From: Simmondsia chinensis
Lineage: Eukaryota > Streptophyta > Magnoliopsida > Caryophyllales > Simmondsiaceae
DNA: 64,000 nt
Direction of reading: 5' to 3'
Assembly: GCA_018398585.1 (NCBI GenBank)
Contig: JAGTTD010000002.1
Span: forward strand, 29,628,186-29,692,185
Every line of letters starts with the position of its first letter. The stretch's first letter is position 1. The translations under genes and the position numbers were made by a program. The notes below the pieces were generated by a model. The model searched no databases. It had not been told where the DNA came from and saw only the letters and a program-made list of their open reading frames with translations. Shown here one piece after another: positions 45,713-57,772 of the stretch.

Positions 45713-46068
45713 ACCGTGACTTTCTTTGGTAGTAACCTGGTCTTGACTCCCTCATAGATGAAGGCAAACATGTTCTCTTCTTCATTGTAGATGGCGCCTC
45801 TATGGTCCATCCATGGCTCCCCCAACAACACGTGATAAGCGTCCATGGCCACCATATCACACCAAAGTGACTCCCGATGCTTCTTTCCAATTGAAAAATT
45901 GACAAAACATTTTCGTGGGAGTACGAATACATGATCACCTTTTCTAGTCATAGTGCAAGGGTTTGGATAATCCACCGTCTTTAACGCTAACTTTTGGATG
46001 GCTTCTTCAGAGATGGTGTTGCTATGTCTTCCAGGATCGATGACTAGGCGTGCAATTCTCTCGCCCAT
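45713..46068 (-). pseudogene. Gypsy aspartic protease domain
   Basis: The frame reads RIARLVIDPGRHSNTISEEA, then KCFVNFSIGKKHRESLWCDM, AYHVLLGEPWMDHRGAIY and FIYEGVKTRLLPKK, the order of the retropepsin domain in plant gypsy polyproteins. The catalytic triad is usually D-S/T-G; here it is D-P-G, so activity is doubtful. The frame is cut by the solo LTR at 45712. In an intact element it would cut the Gag-Pol polyprotein. Confidence 0.88.
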
Positions 46069-46165
46069 CGTATGCGTCGTTTGGAAGGTAGCTTGCTTTT
46101 GCCTTTCTTCTCCATTTTTTTGGATAGCGCCTGGTTTTAAAGGGCATTGGGGTAGGGATCCCAGT

Positions 46166-46349
46166 TCAAGATCGGGATTTGCCCCAGGTTGAATCCAGCA
46201 ACGCTCGATTCGCCGACATTTCCTCTTCCATATCCACTAACTTCCTCTTGATCTGCGGTTGATCTCTACGGCCAAGACCATCTCTGATGGCGATGTAACT
46301 CGGTCGCCCACAGGCCATCTCAGAAAATGTTCTGAGCTCTGATACCAAT
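46166..46349 (-). pseudogene. Gypsy gag N-terminal remnant
   Basis: Directly after the primer site, the minus strand reads RTFSEMACGRPSYIAIRDGL and KRKLVDMEEEM. The stretch at 36340-36520 in the deleted element is clearly related (GATCGGGATTTGCCCC, TTGAATCCAGCA). About 100 bases later similarity passes to the protease, so most of gag is deleted. Confidence 0.65.
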
Positions 46350-47222
46350 TGATGCAGCGCGTGATAGGGCAATAGGGGGTATGGGAAGGTTCAACGGCCT
46401 TACCTTTGTATTTTTATTAACACTAGTAATAAAATAACAAAGAGGGATAGATAGCTTGCATTCTTACAACTCGAGAAGTCAAGAATCTTCACAAAATAAT
46501 GACAATTTTCTTAATTCAAAATCTACCTAAAAACCTAGAATCGTCCCTATTTATAGAGGATGGTTTACAATTTAAAGTCAAATCTAAATCTGAATAATGA
46601 AAGAGATAATTCAAGGATAAACGATAAATCTAAAATAAAGGGATGGATAATTATTAAAACGTATAGAAATCAAAACCGTCCTTGAATCACGCACGGAAAT
46701 CACGCACTAGCCTTATTCCATGTTGGAGCCGGGGTGGCGCCAAGTCCTAGTAATGCCAACTATTGGTGGCGCCAAGAATTGGCCTTCTCCGCTTCTCGTG
46801 TTCTCCTTCCTCCGCAAGCTGCCATTGGACCGATGCCGCCAATCTGAAGCTTTGAAGTCAAGCAATGCGCCATTTGTGGACACACAGTAGCTTTGTCTTG
46901 TCTAGCCAACCCAGCTCCGCTTCCCACCTTGAACTCGTGCCAACCACGTCAAATACATGGTGCCGCCAACTTTCCCTGTCGCCAATAATAGGTGGAGCCA
47001 AGATGATGCCAATAACAGGTGGAGCCAAGATGATGTTTCTCTCTATTGACTTTGCATTTCCCTTCCTCCAATGGCCACGCCAAGCATAAGGTAGAGTACT
47101 CCCTTTAAGCCTACGCCAACATGGCTCCCATCTCCTCTTGAACTTGCCCCGCCTGGGCCCCGACCATGAAGATGTTGACCCGATAGTGTTGACCCGCCAT
47201 TGATGGATTACTCCCTGCATCA
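46350..47222 (-). repeat. 5' LTR of the gypsy element
   Basis: Starts TGATGCAGCGCGTG and ends CCCTGCATCA next to the ATATA target copy. Partner of 41721-42594. Confidence 0.93.
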
Positions 47223-47231
47223 ATATATATA

Positions 47232-47323
<92 letters not shown>
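47223..47323. repeat. (TA)n then (GT)n microsatellite
   Basis: ATATATATATGTATATGT leads into about 43 uninterrupted GT repeats. It produces long artificial Val-Cys and Thr-His open frames on both strands. Confidence 0.97.
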
Positions 47324-47326
<3 letters not shown>

Positions 47327-47907
47327 GGATTATGTCTCAAATTACTTGTTTTAAGTTTATGGGTTGCCGAGGGGTCACCGATCGATCGAAAAGAAGCCCG
47401 ATCGACTAGGTGATTTAAGTGGATTTTCCGGATTTTTTTGGCCGTAAGAGGGCCAATCAATCGGCACCCCGATCGATCGGCTGTTTCTCGATCGATCGGG
47501 ACCTCCCAGACGCGGGCTATATATAGAGCCCTAGGATTCCGGTTTTCTGTATCCAATTTAGAGTGAGGCGCCGTCACGGCTAAGAAAGAGGTGATTTCGT
47601 AATTCCTCCAATTTAGATATTCGAGTGCTACGAGAGTTAACAGAAAGTGATTGTAATTCTTTCATAGATCTCGTTCAGAGGAAGTGTCATTTTAATTCTT
47701 TCGTTCAAGTATCAATAAAGAATCTCCATCTCCACCCGTGGTTTTATCCCCTCTCGATTGTAGAGGGTTTTCCAAGTAAATATTGTGTGTTCGTGTTTGT
47801 TCTTTCTTTCTCCATATATTTGTTTACTTCTCGTTTATGTGAGTCATATTATTTGAATCGAATCAATTGATTAGAGTTTACGCTTCCGCATCAAGATTCC
47901 TCTAACA
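47322..47907 (+). mobile_element. LTR with adjacent primer site, rest of element missing
   Basis: Perfect short terminal inversion TGTTAG...CTAACA. A TATA box CTATATATAG lies at 47517-47526. A primer site TTGGTATCGTAG follows at 47910. The interior breaks off within about 60 bp into a (TA)n run (47952-47972). The LTR has four CGATCGATCG-type words in its first 170 bp. Confidence 0.8.
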
Positions 47908-47974
47908 AATTGGTATCGTAGTATATCAGTTTGTTCCAGATTTTTCTGCACATATATATATATATATATAATGT

Positions 47975-48570
47975 AGGACAATAATTAAATTGATATACAA
48001 CTATCGGAAACTATATTTAATGCATTTGACAAAATGATAATAATTGAATCCATAAACCCCACACCCCCACCTCCACCTCAATATTAGCTTAGATACCTAT
48101 ATACATATATAGTGTGAAAACTGTGTGATTTATATAGAAGAGTATTAAATAATTTGTTTTTTCGTAATTAAATGGATAAATACACCAATATGTTTTTACC
48201 TTACATTACATGGAATTGCGTGTTGCCATGCAACTTTGGTTGTTTATGTACGAGAGATCTAAAGCGTTTGTAGTGTAGATACCCCAAAAAAAAGGTACTA
48301 TTCGATTATAGAAGTAAATGTTAAATGATTGTGTTTAGTGACATTTTGTATACCTTCGGTTTTAAAATTAAATATAATTTTATGTATTTGTATCAATATC
48401 ACTCCTTGCAACTTCACTTTGTATAAAGGCTGAATTCAAAATTTAAACACGTCATTTTTAAATTGTAGCAAAATATCTTCTTGAATTACACGTAGATTTA
48501 TTCTACATATATTTTGCTTCCAGGGAAGAAGCGAGCAAAAGCTTTGCAGCATCCATCCTCACATTGTACA
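47975..48570. other. AT-rich spacer, nothing recognised
   Basis: No ORF with similarity. Short poly-A and TATATA runs only. Confidence 0.5.
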
Positions 48571-48973
48571 TGTGAAAGGTTTAATATGATGAACATGTCT
48601 AGTAAAGTTGTTGTGATGACTCCATTATATATAGAGATGGTTCACCAAATGGGGCTGTCAATTGATTCCTTGACATAATTAAGGTCCGTCAGGGGTTAGG
48701 GAATAAGGATGGGGGAGCGGGACAGCTGAGAGGAGAGAGACTCAGTGATTTTTTAGGATTTCTGTTCTCATACCATGTGAAAGGTTAAACATGATGAATA
48801 TACCCAATAGAGTTGCTGAGACTCTATTATAGAGAGATGAGTACATAAAGAAGGTTACGGGAATATTCCTAGAGAATATTACTAGAATCTGACATACTCA
48901 CAGTCATATCTGGCACAATTACAACTATATTGTATTCTAATAGATGTGAAACAAGCATAGTCACAATCTAACA
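48571..48973 (-). mobile_element. Collapsed copia remnant: LTR piece, leader, LTR
   Basis: 48571-48642 and the start of 48776-48973 both begin TGTGAAAGGTTTAA/TGTGAAAGGTTAAA and run parallel (GATGAA, AGTTG, CTCCATTATA). Between them is a 130-bp G-rich leader ending GTTCTCATACCA, i.e. TGGTATGAGAAC on the minus strand as primer site. The LTR is distantly like that at 7367-7537 (AGAGTTGCTGAG, ATGAGTACATAA). All coding sequence is deleted. Confidence 0.75.
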
Positions 48974-49276
48974 CACCAAGCAGATCCGAGGATTTGGCAA
49001 GAGGCTGATTTATGTTTTGGTGGTCTAGAGAGTGACATATATACTAGACTTTGTGCTCATTGTAAGACAAGGCTCTAATAAGAGAAGTCCGGAGGAAGAA
49101 GTGTCATAGAAAATCTCATCCAGATCAGTTTTTGGCTCTCACAAGTTCACAATAACATGAATTCTCTGAATGCAACATGTTGGAGGCATGAGAAAGGGTG
49201 ATTATCAAAGATTTGGTGGGTAAACTTAGACTAATAATTCTTGGCCTAGTTGAAATGAAACACAATTTAATGGAAG
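48974..49276. other. Spacer between copia remnants
   Basis: No recognised feature. Confidence 0.4.
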
Positions 49277-49600
49277 TGTTGAAATTTGTATAAGTATTTT
49301 GTATTTTGCTTTGTCTTTGTACTAAATTATTATGTAATTAGTGCTAGGAATAGAATGTAATCAAAACCATCAACAACTTCTCTTCTTCTTGCCTAACCGG
49401 ACAAAGCTAATTTCATGGCCATCAATGATCACTTTATTCCTTTGTCTAGGATCCCATGCAAGTTATAGTCTCTAGGTGTTCTAGGTTGTACTATAAATAG
49501 CTTGCTTTGTAAATAATATAGTCATCCAATTCCATTTATCTTTTGCGCTCTTTTTCTAAATTTTGTTCTAAGTTATTTTTGTTCTAAGTTGATTTTTACA
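49277..49600 (+). repeat. 5' LTR of a plus-strand copia element
   Basis: TGTTGAAATTTG...TTTTTACA, 324 bp, with TATAAATAGC at 49492 as a probable TATA box, followed by a primer site TGGTATTAGAAC (49601-49612). The 3' LTR was not found. Confidence 0.82.
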
Positions 49601-51180
49601 TGGTATTAGAACAAAATTCAAACTATAGCTTGTGTTTGTTTTGGTTTTAGCCGAAAAGTCTTGCACCAGTCATTAAAATTGTGTCTTGAATTTTCTTTTT
49701 TTGTTCATGATTTCAAACATAACACTAGATTAAATTTCTGTCCCGGAGGCAGAGTTACTTGTACTCACTCTGCATTTTACCATCCTTTGGATCACTCGAT
49801 GATGAATTTTGTTACAAATGTTTTATCAGAGTCTAATTATTAGTGCAGGAAATGTTCAATTTTTAAAGGTTTTAAGGTAAAGTGAAAAATTAGTTTCATC
49901 GATGGCAACATCGAGAAACGTAATGATGGCTCGCCGAAATTTGAAAACGGGAGTCCTTGTGACTCTATGGTGCCTCACGGCTTTCGAATTCACTATATAA
50001 GGAAATCAATAAAAGTATAGCCTACCTTGAAACAACTCTATTTTCATGAATGATTCTCCCAAGAAAATGTTCCTTGAGAAAACTTGAGATTTCCCAATTA
50101 TAGAAATGAAATCTCCCCATTTTCATTTATTATAGAAAGCTAAGATCTTTTTTAAAACTTTGTATGCCCTTATTGAGATTCCTCCATGCACATATGGCTC
50201 AACTAAGGCTTTTTCTCACATACGCGACATTGAAAATTTGTTAGATCTTTTAATGGGTCTAGATTCCTCATTTTCCACTTATCATTCTCAATTGATGAAA
50301 TCAAGAAAGAAAAGCAACAACCTATTATAGCCAATAAAATGGTGACTCTTGAAGCAATGACTCTCATCGCCAAAGGTAGTGGGTCCCTTTTCGGGAGGTT
50401 GTCCCAGTAATTTGACTAGATGACCCCCACATCATAATAGTTGACTGTCTTGTTCTTAATGAAAATGTCAGGGACATACCAAATACGGATGCTATGACTT
50501 GGGGATTTTCCTCCGGGTTGGAAGCAATGTGGAACTGAACTTGCCCGCAAGTTAATAACAGCCTTTGCTTTGGTCACAACAGGCCGAACAGACCTCGAGT
50601 ACTACTATTGGAAGTCCAATTACCGAGTCGTCTACCTCACATTACTAACAACATTTGTCTCTCCTCAGTTCAGAAGCTAACTCTTCTTGTGTTAATTTAA
50701 AAGGTCAAGTTTCTATTGGTTGTTATTCATGGATTATCAATACTGTGGCTTCCCATCACATGACTTCCCCACATTGTGTTCTGCATAACGTTTCATTAAA
50801 AAGAGTACTAAGCCTATTAAGTTGCCTAACGGGGCTCATTCACCATCACTAACATTGGTTGCATGACGTTCTTGGATGCCTTGATTCTTGATAATGTTCC
50901 CCTCGCTCTTGGTTTTCCATGTAATTTGTTGTCAGTGAACAAATTGACTTGAGATAAAAAATGTGCATTAACCCCTTTTTTTTTTTTTTTTTGATTCTTA
51001 TATGATGTAAGTACACTCATGGAAGCTGATTGGACCAGGTAGGCCATGAGATGGGCTATATTACCTAGAGGCTCGACATAAGGCTCCTGTATTACACGTG
51101 GTTATAGGTTCTAATGCAGTTATGTGGCATCGTCGTTTGGGCATGTTTGCTCTATTTTGTTTCAAGTTTTAGGTGTGTGG
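49601..51180 (+). pseudogene. Decayed copia gag-protease-pre-integrase
   Basis: In order: a gag start SAFYHPLDHSMMNFVTN (49770-49830; consensus F.LHPSDHPG..LV); a protease motif SWIINTVASHHMT near 50728-50766 (consensus WIIDTGASDHM, so the catalytic Asp is Asn and Gly is Val); CNLLSVNKLT near 50920; then GLYYLEARHKAP and MWHRRLG near 51055-51145, the GAG-pre-integrase end. Frames are broken throughout. Integrase and RT are missing. Confidence 0.85.
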
Positions 51181-51311
51181 TCACCATAAATGTGAAAACA
51201 AAACAAACATGCAAAAGGGACTACCGCGACTAGGTAGTGAGCCTAATTACGAATAGCACGTCTTTAACATCAAGCACCCACCATTTTCAAAGAAAAGTTT
51301 GTGATATGTTG

Positions 51312-52475
51312 GGACAAAAGTCCCATTTTGATTACCAAAGTAACTAAAAATGGACAATTTAGTCACCCAACTTAAAATTTGGAAGATTTAGCCACTCAAC
51401 TCTTAAAAAATGTCCCATTTAGTTATTCAAGTTATTTAAAATTGAACAAGTTAGTCACTCAACTCAAATTTTAGAAGATATGGTCACCCAACTCCTAATA
51501 AAAATCTCATTTAGTCACCCAAGTGATTTAAAATGGATAAAATTCACTGCTCAAATAAAAAAATAACAAATTTTATCATATTTTTTGAATTATTTATTTT
51601 ATTGTTCTCTAATTTTGTAACTTTATTAAAATTTATCCATAATTTTTTTCCAAAATAGTCGTTCATCTTTTATTTTATAATCAAATTAGCCCTTATTTGA
51701 TCATTAACATTAGGTAAAAGTTAAAAGATAAGTAATTAATATTATCATAAAATAAAATATAAAAAATATTTTAAACAAAAACCAATAATAATTTAAATAT
51801 ACTTATAATTGTGGGTATTTATGCCCTTCATACTAAAACAATATAATTAGCAAAAGATTATAGTTTCCGCAATATCATTACGTATCATCAAAAAGTTATT
51901 TAAAATAGTCATAAATGCTCAAAAAAATTTATATATTTGTAATTTATTGTGTCCCTATAAATTTTAATGTTCAAATAGAAAATATTTTATATTTTTTCAC
52001 TTGGGTAATAAATTTTATCATTTTAAAATTATATAAGTGATTAAATTTGTTATTTTTTATATTTGAGTGATGAATCTTATCATTTTAAAATCACATACGT
52101 GATCAAAATAGAAATTTTAAAGTTGGATAATAGAATTCTCCAAAATTTGGTTTGAGTGACCAACTTATCCATTTTAAATTACTTGGTGGCTAAAGAAATT
52201 TTATTAGGAATTAGGAATCTTTCAAAATATTATTCGAGCGACCAACTTGTCCATTTTAAATCACTTAGATGACTGAATGAGGTTTTTATTAGGAGTTGGG
52301 TGACAAAATCTTCTAAAATTTTAGTTGGGTGACTAACTTGTAAAATTTTAAACGACTTGGATGACTAAATGGAACATATTTTAAAGAGTTGGGTGCCTAA
52401 CTCTTCCAATTTTAAGTTGGGTGGCTAAGTTGTGCATTTATTGCCACTTTGATGACCAAAATGGGACTTTTGTCT
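51312..52475. mobile_element. Mutator-type MITE with long inverted repeats
   Basis: Ends GGACAAAAGTCCCATTTTG and (reverse complement) AGACAAAAGTCCCATTTTGG. Inverted similarity extends more than 200 bp (AGTCACCCAACTTAAAAT, CACTCAACTCTTAAAAAATG). Flanked by GATATGTTG (51303-51311) and AATATGTTG (52476-52484), a 9-bp duplication with one change, which is the Mutator length. Each arm is itself built from repeats of a GTCACCCAACT..AAATTT unit. No ORF. Confidence 0.88.
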
Positions 52476-52484
52476 AATATGTTG

Positions 52485-53700
52485 ATGTATCTAACTTCAG
52501 TTACACCGTGAATTCTGTTTATGCTTCAATTAAGAAGACTTTTGTTGAGTATGTTTGTGGATTTTTTGCGTATTTCTATGACAAGAAGTTAAAAGGATAG
52601 GGACCTAACTCAAGTGACAGTTACAGTGAAGGAGTAGCGCCCACAGACATCTTTCCTCGTACGCTTAAAAGTCAGCAACTGGGGTGGAGGCAAACCCAAG
52701 AGCTCAGCAGTCCACTTACAAGCGTGAGTCAATCACACTTTTAAGCCTCGCACCCTTGATTTATATTAACTCATATGACTTTAGGTCTAACAAGATTAAG
52801 ATAGACCAAACCATGTTTAGGTCACTGGATTAGGACTAATGCAATCAAGGGACAAGCCTTAGCGGTCAAAGCCCTAATCAGTGGCATAAACCTAAGTTCA
52901 ATTGACTTATCAAGCAATAACAGTAGTTTTAAGACGAACGCAATCAAGCGGCAAGCCTTGGCTGTCAAAGCTTTAAATTAAAGCCTCAAATCTCAACTTG
53001 TCAATTTGTGGGAACTGATCAAAACTAGAAATTCATACCTGAAGCCCAAGAACTATATTAGTATGAAGGTAAGTATAACAAAGATCTACATCATGCTACA
53101 CCTGGCTAAATTACACTACTCCTAAGGAAAAATGCACAAGTATGCTATAAAAGAAAACTTGAAGAAGTTTTGTAATGAGTGTATGCGTACTACTTTGGAC
53201 TGACGTAGAGTCCTTATTTATATAAAATAAGAAATAATGGCTTCTCCGTCTTTCTCGGCAACTCCACCCATGTCTTGCCACTAAACTTTCTTTGGCACGC
53301 ATAAATCTTCACTGAACGTGCCCTGGATTCAGTATTGGTGGGATATCCTTAGTGCCCATGTCTAAATTCTTACAGAAAGTTCCCTTAAAAAACCCCATGT
53401 CCTCTTGGATTAATTTTAGTGCCCAAGTAACATAAATTGTGCTCCAAATAACTGCCTCGAGCCTGAGAATCACTTGTCCTGCGGCCTTCCTGATAGCCCT
53501 TCAAGCTCGAGTCACTTCACCCCCCAACGATCTCAAGCCTCAAGTGGTTGAACCCCTTGTCAAAGGTAATTACCTTCTCCTGATGCTGGCCTCGAGACGT
53601 TGTTATCTTAATACTTAAAGGCTTGACTTCCCTCGAGAAGACCCTCACGTGCGGACTGCATGGCAGTTTAATCAAAACGGCATTGTCCCAACCCCCTCTA
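52485..53700. other. Spacer or unrecognised LTR part of the Tat-type gypsy element
   Basis: Mixed composition with many short repeated words (GGACAAGCCTT / GGCAAGCCTTGG). It could include the 3' LTR of the minus-strand gypsy element at 62464-64000, but no paired LTR is in the window to prove it. Confidence 0.35.
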
Positions 53701-53704
53701 AATT

Positions 53705-54003
53705 AGAGTGTATATAAATGGCCCCTTTTAGCCATTGGTAAATTCAAATTTACAACGGATAAAAATTTGCATGATTTAACCCTCAACGGCTACAGGGAAC
53801 TCGAGAGAAACTGTATGTTGCATGCTTTTCCTTCCCGCATGTCTATAAACATGACAGTCAAGGCTTGAAATTCCCACTTTCTTGCTTTGTTCTCTCTTCT
53901 TCGTTTTTCATCAAGCGCTTTTGTAAATTCTTGCCTTTCTTCTTGAATCACTGAATTCTTGACTCATTTTGTTCTTCGTCATTCGCTTCCTTCTGATTAA
54001 TCA
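53705..54003 (+). promoter_or_regulatory. Putative promoter and leader of the antisense ORF
   Basis: GTGTATATAAATGGCCCC (53709-53726) is a good TATA box. It is followed by a C/T-rich leader with CTTGCTTTGTTCTCTCTTCT and an ATG at 54004. Orientation is opposite to the gypsy pol genes. No transcript evidence is available. Confidence 0.55.
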
Positions 54004-55033
54004 ATGGCATAAGTCTCATTTGCCATTTCTACTCCTCCTCCTCAGGCAGACAGTCCCATTGAGCAAGTAACACACTTTCTCAAATCTAACCCTTTGATAA
54101 TCTCTGATGTTCTTCAGAGCTCAACTGATCTCAATGGTATCATGGAGGATCTTTCTTGGTTGCTAAAGGATGATCCTTCATTAGACCTACCATCTTGTGC
54201 CCTAGGGCAAATCTTAGACCCATCCCACAATGTTCCCAGGCTTGGGGGAATGTTTCCAGATACTAACGAGTCTCCTCTTCTTTGGTAGTCTTTGCACGTC
54301 ATTCTTGGGGGGCAAGGCACATTTGCAAGGAAGTGGCACCCTTTAAACGAAGGACATTTCTAACCTGAAAGGGTGGATGGATTGTTGGTGACCCATGGCG
54401 AGAAATGAAAGCAACACCACATCTATGAAGCCATTAAGGTTTCTACCATTGCCCTCAGGTATGATTTTCTCGTTGTAACATCATTAACTTGTTGTTGGAA
54501 TATCTGCTATAATGCTTTTATCCTTCTTGAGGGTTTCTTAGGAATCATTTTGGACGATATAGCGGCCCTAACGAGTCTTTTATTTGGGGAAGAAGAGTTT
54601 CCCCTCGATTCTTTTATTTCTTCAGACGCTAAATCTTTTGCCTCCTCCTTCTTTGTCACAAACCTTCTTGGAGGTTATGAGTCTTTTATTAGAAAGTTTG
54701 TAACATAGGTCCATGACTTTGGGCAAGGTTCTAAAAAGGAGGAGGTGTGTTCTACTTGTTTTGGTTAAACAAGTTTTTCTTCAAAAACTCTTCTAACTCA
54801 GTCCTTAAATTCCTCAGGACCATGGCCATCAACCTAGCTTTTAGTAACGGCCCTTCGGTCTTTGGACCACTATTTTGGGCCTAGGTATATGATTGCCTTA
54901 GATACATCATAGCCAAACCTATGCTGTTCAAGTAGTGGGTCCTTTGTGGCTGGTCCAACTTTGGACTCAAGCTTATTTCCCTGAGTTGTGCCCCAGAGGC
55001 CCTTACGCTCCCACAGGTGAGGGGGTTTCTTAC

Positions 55034-55562
55034 TGTTATGATCCGAGCTCAATGAAGTCTAGGGGGCAGTTGTAGCTGCTGCATTGGTCTGTTAGTGCTG
55101 TCCTGCTACTACTGTTGACCTGTTCTAAGGTGTTCGTTGCTGCTGGTGGTTGTGTAATAAGGTGTTGATATTGTAATTAGTAGTTTAAGCTTTGGTTGAG
55201 TCATGTAATAAGTGAAGTAGTTGCTAGTAGTTAGATGGTCAAGGCTGTTAGATTAGTTAAGTCAAGGTTGGCGACTAGTTAGTTAGTGTTGTTGAGTCGG
55301 TTAGCTCCATGGGTCCACATGCATTGTATCTCTAGATATTTTTAGTCTTAAGCCATCCTAAGAGGAAGTAGTATAAGTAGAAGGCTCTAGCTTGTAATCC
55401 TCATAACTTTGATGAATGAAATTGATATCTTTGATATCTCTCCCTCTACTTCTCATATCCTTTCCCTTCTTATCTCATCTAAACTCTAAATTCCCTCCTC
55501 ATCTCATACTCTCACTATCCCAACCAAGGTTAAGGTCCAAGAGTAATCTTTGAATCTTAACA
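55034..55562 (+). repeat. 5' LTR of the element at 55034-60183
   Basis: TGTTATGATCCGAG...GAATCTTAACA, followed by the primer site 55564-55577. A (CTCAT)-rich end is shared with 59626-60183. Confidence 0.95.
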
Positions 55563-56577
55563 ATTGGTATCAGAGCCTTGATTTAGCTTTCGAATCAAGC
55601 TCTAAATCAGAAAAAAAATACAAAATCTGATTGATTGTGTGCAATTAATCAACAAAAAACAATTTGATACTGATTTAGTTCAGTTTTATGCGATCAAGAA
55701 TTCAATTCTAAATTCTGAACTTGAAGAGTTTGTGTACTGCATTATTGAAATGCAAGTGCCTGAGAATAGCTTTCGGTTGGGATAAATTTGATTGAGTTCC
55801 ATTGAAAAAAGATTAATTGATCAATATTTGTTGATTACATTCAACATCAAAGCTGATTCAGATTGAATTCGGTTGAATTGATCAAGCATTAGCTGCTGAA
55901 GTTGAGTGCTGAAGCATAATTGTTCTTGATCAAATATTCATCTGATCAGTTGGAGAAGAAGTTAAAGTGAGCTATTGGATCAATATTACACTTGATCTTA
56001 ATCAAAAGATCAGAAACAAGCTGAATTGAGGTGATTTCAGGTTCTATAATTCAGTTGTTGAGCTTGAGGTAACGGTTTCTGAACTTCAAGTTTCATACTC
56101 AATCAGAATATGCGTTTGTTGCTGATTTGTGATATAATTCATGTTAATAAGCATAGAAGTGGGGAGAATTCAGTTGATTCTTAAGAATTATATGTTATTG
56201 AGTTAATATTTGCTTAGACAAAACTCTGACATTGAACTGAGAACCGAAAGTGTGAAATCTGATTTCGTTTTTGAAGATTGCTTGAGTATTGTGTTGAGGA
56301 CTTGATTGCGGTCTAGAGTCTAGCCTAATTCAGAATTGTAAGTCTGCTACTCAAGAAGCATCTCAGTTAGGGTTTGGTTTGAGTTCTCTGCGTGCGAAAA
56401 TCTGTGTATTAGGGTTTTTACTCAGTGACGATTGAGGAGCCGTTAGCAAGTGATTGTGTGTGCAAGTGAGGGAGTATAATTTCCTTAAGCAATCAACTGT
56501 GGAGGTGATTCGAATCGAATTTTGTTCCTCTCCGAACTGAGTTGTTCCAGATCGAAGCATTGTTGGTCATTGCAAAT

Positions 56578-57163
56578 ATGGCTGGTATGGTTGATGATAA
56601 CTCTTGTCAATTCATGATGAATGATACTTGTGAGAAATTGAAGAAAATATGGAGCCAAGAAGTGCAAATATTGAGACAAGAATGCGAGGAGATTTGGCAG
56701 AAAATGAAACAGGCAGCAGACAAAAGTCTGCAGAGAAGTTTGGATCGGTAGGTATTCAGCTCATCAGTTTACAAACATCAATCTAGATGGTGCTGGTGTT
56801 CTTGATGCAAATGAGTTCCCTGAGCTAAGGGATAGCGTTATACAACAAGAGTTCAAAGCTGAGCAAAATGAGAAGGTTAGAGTGGAATTCTTTGCCATTG
56901 AAGATGAGTTAGACCACGACAATTCTAAAATTGATGAAAACAAGTTAGAGGAATCTGAAGTTGAACAAGTTAATCATTATGAAGACTCTGTGCGTGAATT
57001 AGAATATTTTGAAGATGATGAGCTACAGCAAGATTTGCTTCCGGAATGGGAATACGATTCATATGTCAAGAGAATGATAAAGAAAGTAAAGAGTAAAGTG
57101 AAGAGGAACCACCTAAATGAAGCGTTGAAAGTTTTTTGGGGTAAAAAGAAGATTACAAAGTAG
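56578..57163 (+). pseudogene. Internal ORF cluster 1 of the non-autonomous element
   Basis: ATG at 56578 starts MAGMVDDNSCQFMMNDTCEK and runs as a basic/acidic coiled-coil-like segment to a stop at 56749. After a gap, 56882-57163 is highly acidic (IEDELDHDNSKIDENKLEES, YFEDDELQQDLLPEWEYDSY) and ends in a basic patch (KRMIKKVKSKVKRN). I do not recognise the family. A charged protein of this kind could be a degraded gag replacement, but nothing proves it. Confidence 0.5.
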
Positions 57164-57166
57164 AAA

Positions 57167-57772
57167 TTGAAGTGTGAGGTTGTGTGTCAGCCTAAGGAGC
57201 TTCTAAGTTTGGAAGAACAGAACATTGAACTACCGGTAGTTGCTGTAATTGAGTCCGAATCAAGTAGGGAACATCGGGATGGTCTAATGGAAGAAGTTAG
57301 GCAACAAGAACTAACTCAAACTCGTGATTTTACCAATGTATATGCTAGTATACAAGGGTTGGATATAACAGAACATCTGAATCCAACTGAGAAGGTTGAT
57401 GCTACTGTTATAATATCAATGAATACACCACCAAATCTATTAAGTATTACTCCATGGCAAGCTGGTATGCTGAATCAAAGCATCTTCACTGCTGAACAAT
57501 CATATTCTGTTGGGAAATCAATTGTTGCTGTTGTGGTATTATCGGATGCAGGACAAGGTGTGCTTTTGTGTGGAGAGAAGGTTTATCTAAGCGCAAGTAC
57601 TTGTGATGAGTTGCCCTTTGATCCGGGGAAGGTAGATCATGATTTTAACAAGCTGAAACATGAGGCTGAGTTGGAGGAAAGGTTCAAGCAAGCTGCTAAA
57701 ATCATTTCCCAAGTTCAATTTAGGCCAAGTTTAATTTCTGGAAGAATTCTTAGTTCACAAATTGGGTACTGA
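57167..57772 (+). CDS. Internal ORF 2 of the non-autonomous element, unknown
   Basis: A 201-codon frame starting MKCEVVCQPKELLSLEEQ if TTG at 57167 is read as a start; the first ATG is at 57287, so the frame may be a remnant of a longer ORF that continued from 57163. It includes SITPWQAGMLNQSIFTAEQS, SIVAVVVLSDAGQGVLLCGE and a KHEAELEERFKQAAKIISQ helix. Composition is that of a folded protein, not random translation. No family was recognised. Its last bases overlap the next frame. Confidence 0.4.
   Translation: MKCEVVCQPKELLSLEEQNIELPVVAVIESESSREHRDGLMEEVRQQELTQTRDFTNVYASIQGLDITEHLNPTEKVDATVIISMNTPPNLLSITPWQAGMLNQSIFTAEQSYSVGKSIVAVVVLSDAGQGVLLCGEKVYLSASTCDELPFDPGKVDHDFNKLKHEAELEERFKQAAKIISQVQFRPSLISGRILSSQIGY

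Larger units (their letters stand above)
41721..47222 (-). mobile_element. Ty3-gypsy retrotransposon, internally deleted
   Basis: LTRs of 874 and 873 bp (41721-42594, 46350-47222) and target duplication ATATA (41716-41720, 47223-47227). The primer site 46336-46349 reads ATTGGTATCAGAGC on the minus strand. The interior keeps the gag start and the aspartic protease; RT, RNase H and integrase are gone. A 2.5-kb solo LTR (43235-45712) interrupts it right after the protease. It inserted into a TA/GT microsatellite. Confidence 0.92.

Noticed and set aside
47200..47420. Long open frames on both strands with (Val-Cys)n or (Thr-His)n
   Set aside because: They are translations of a (GT)n microsatellite and LTR sequence.
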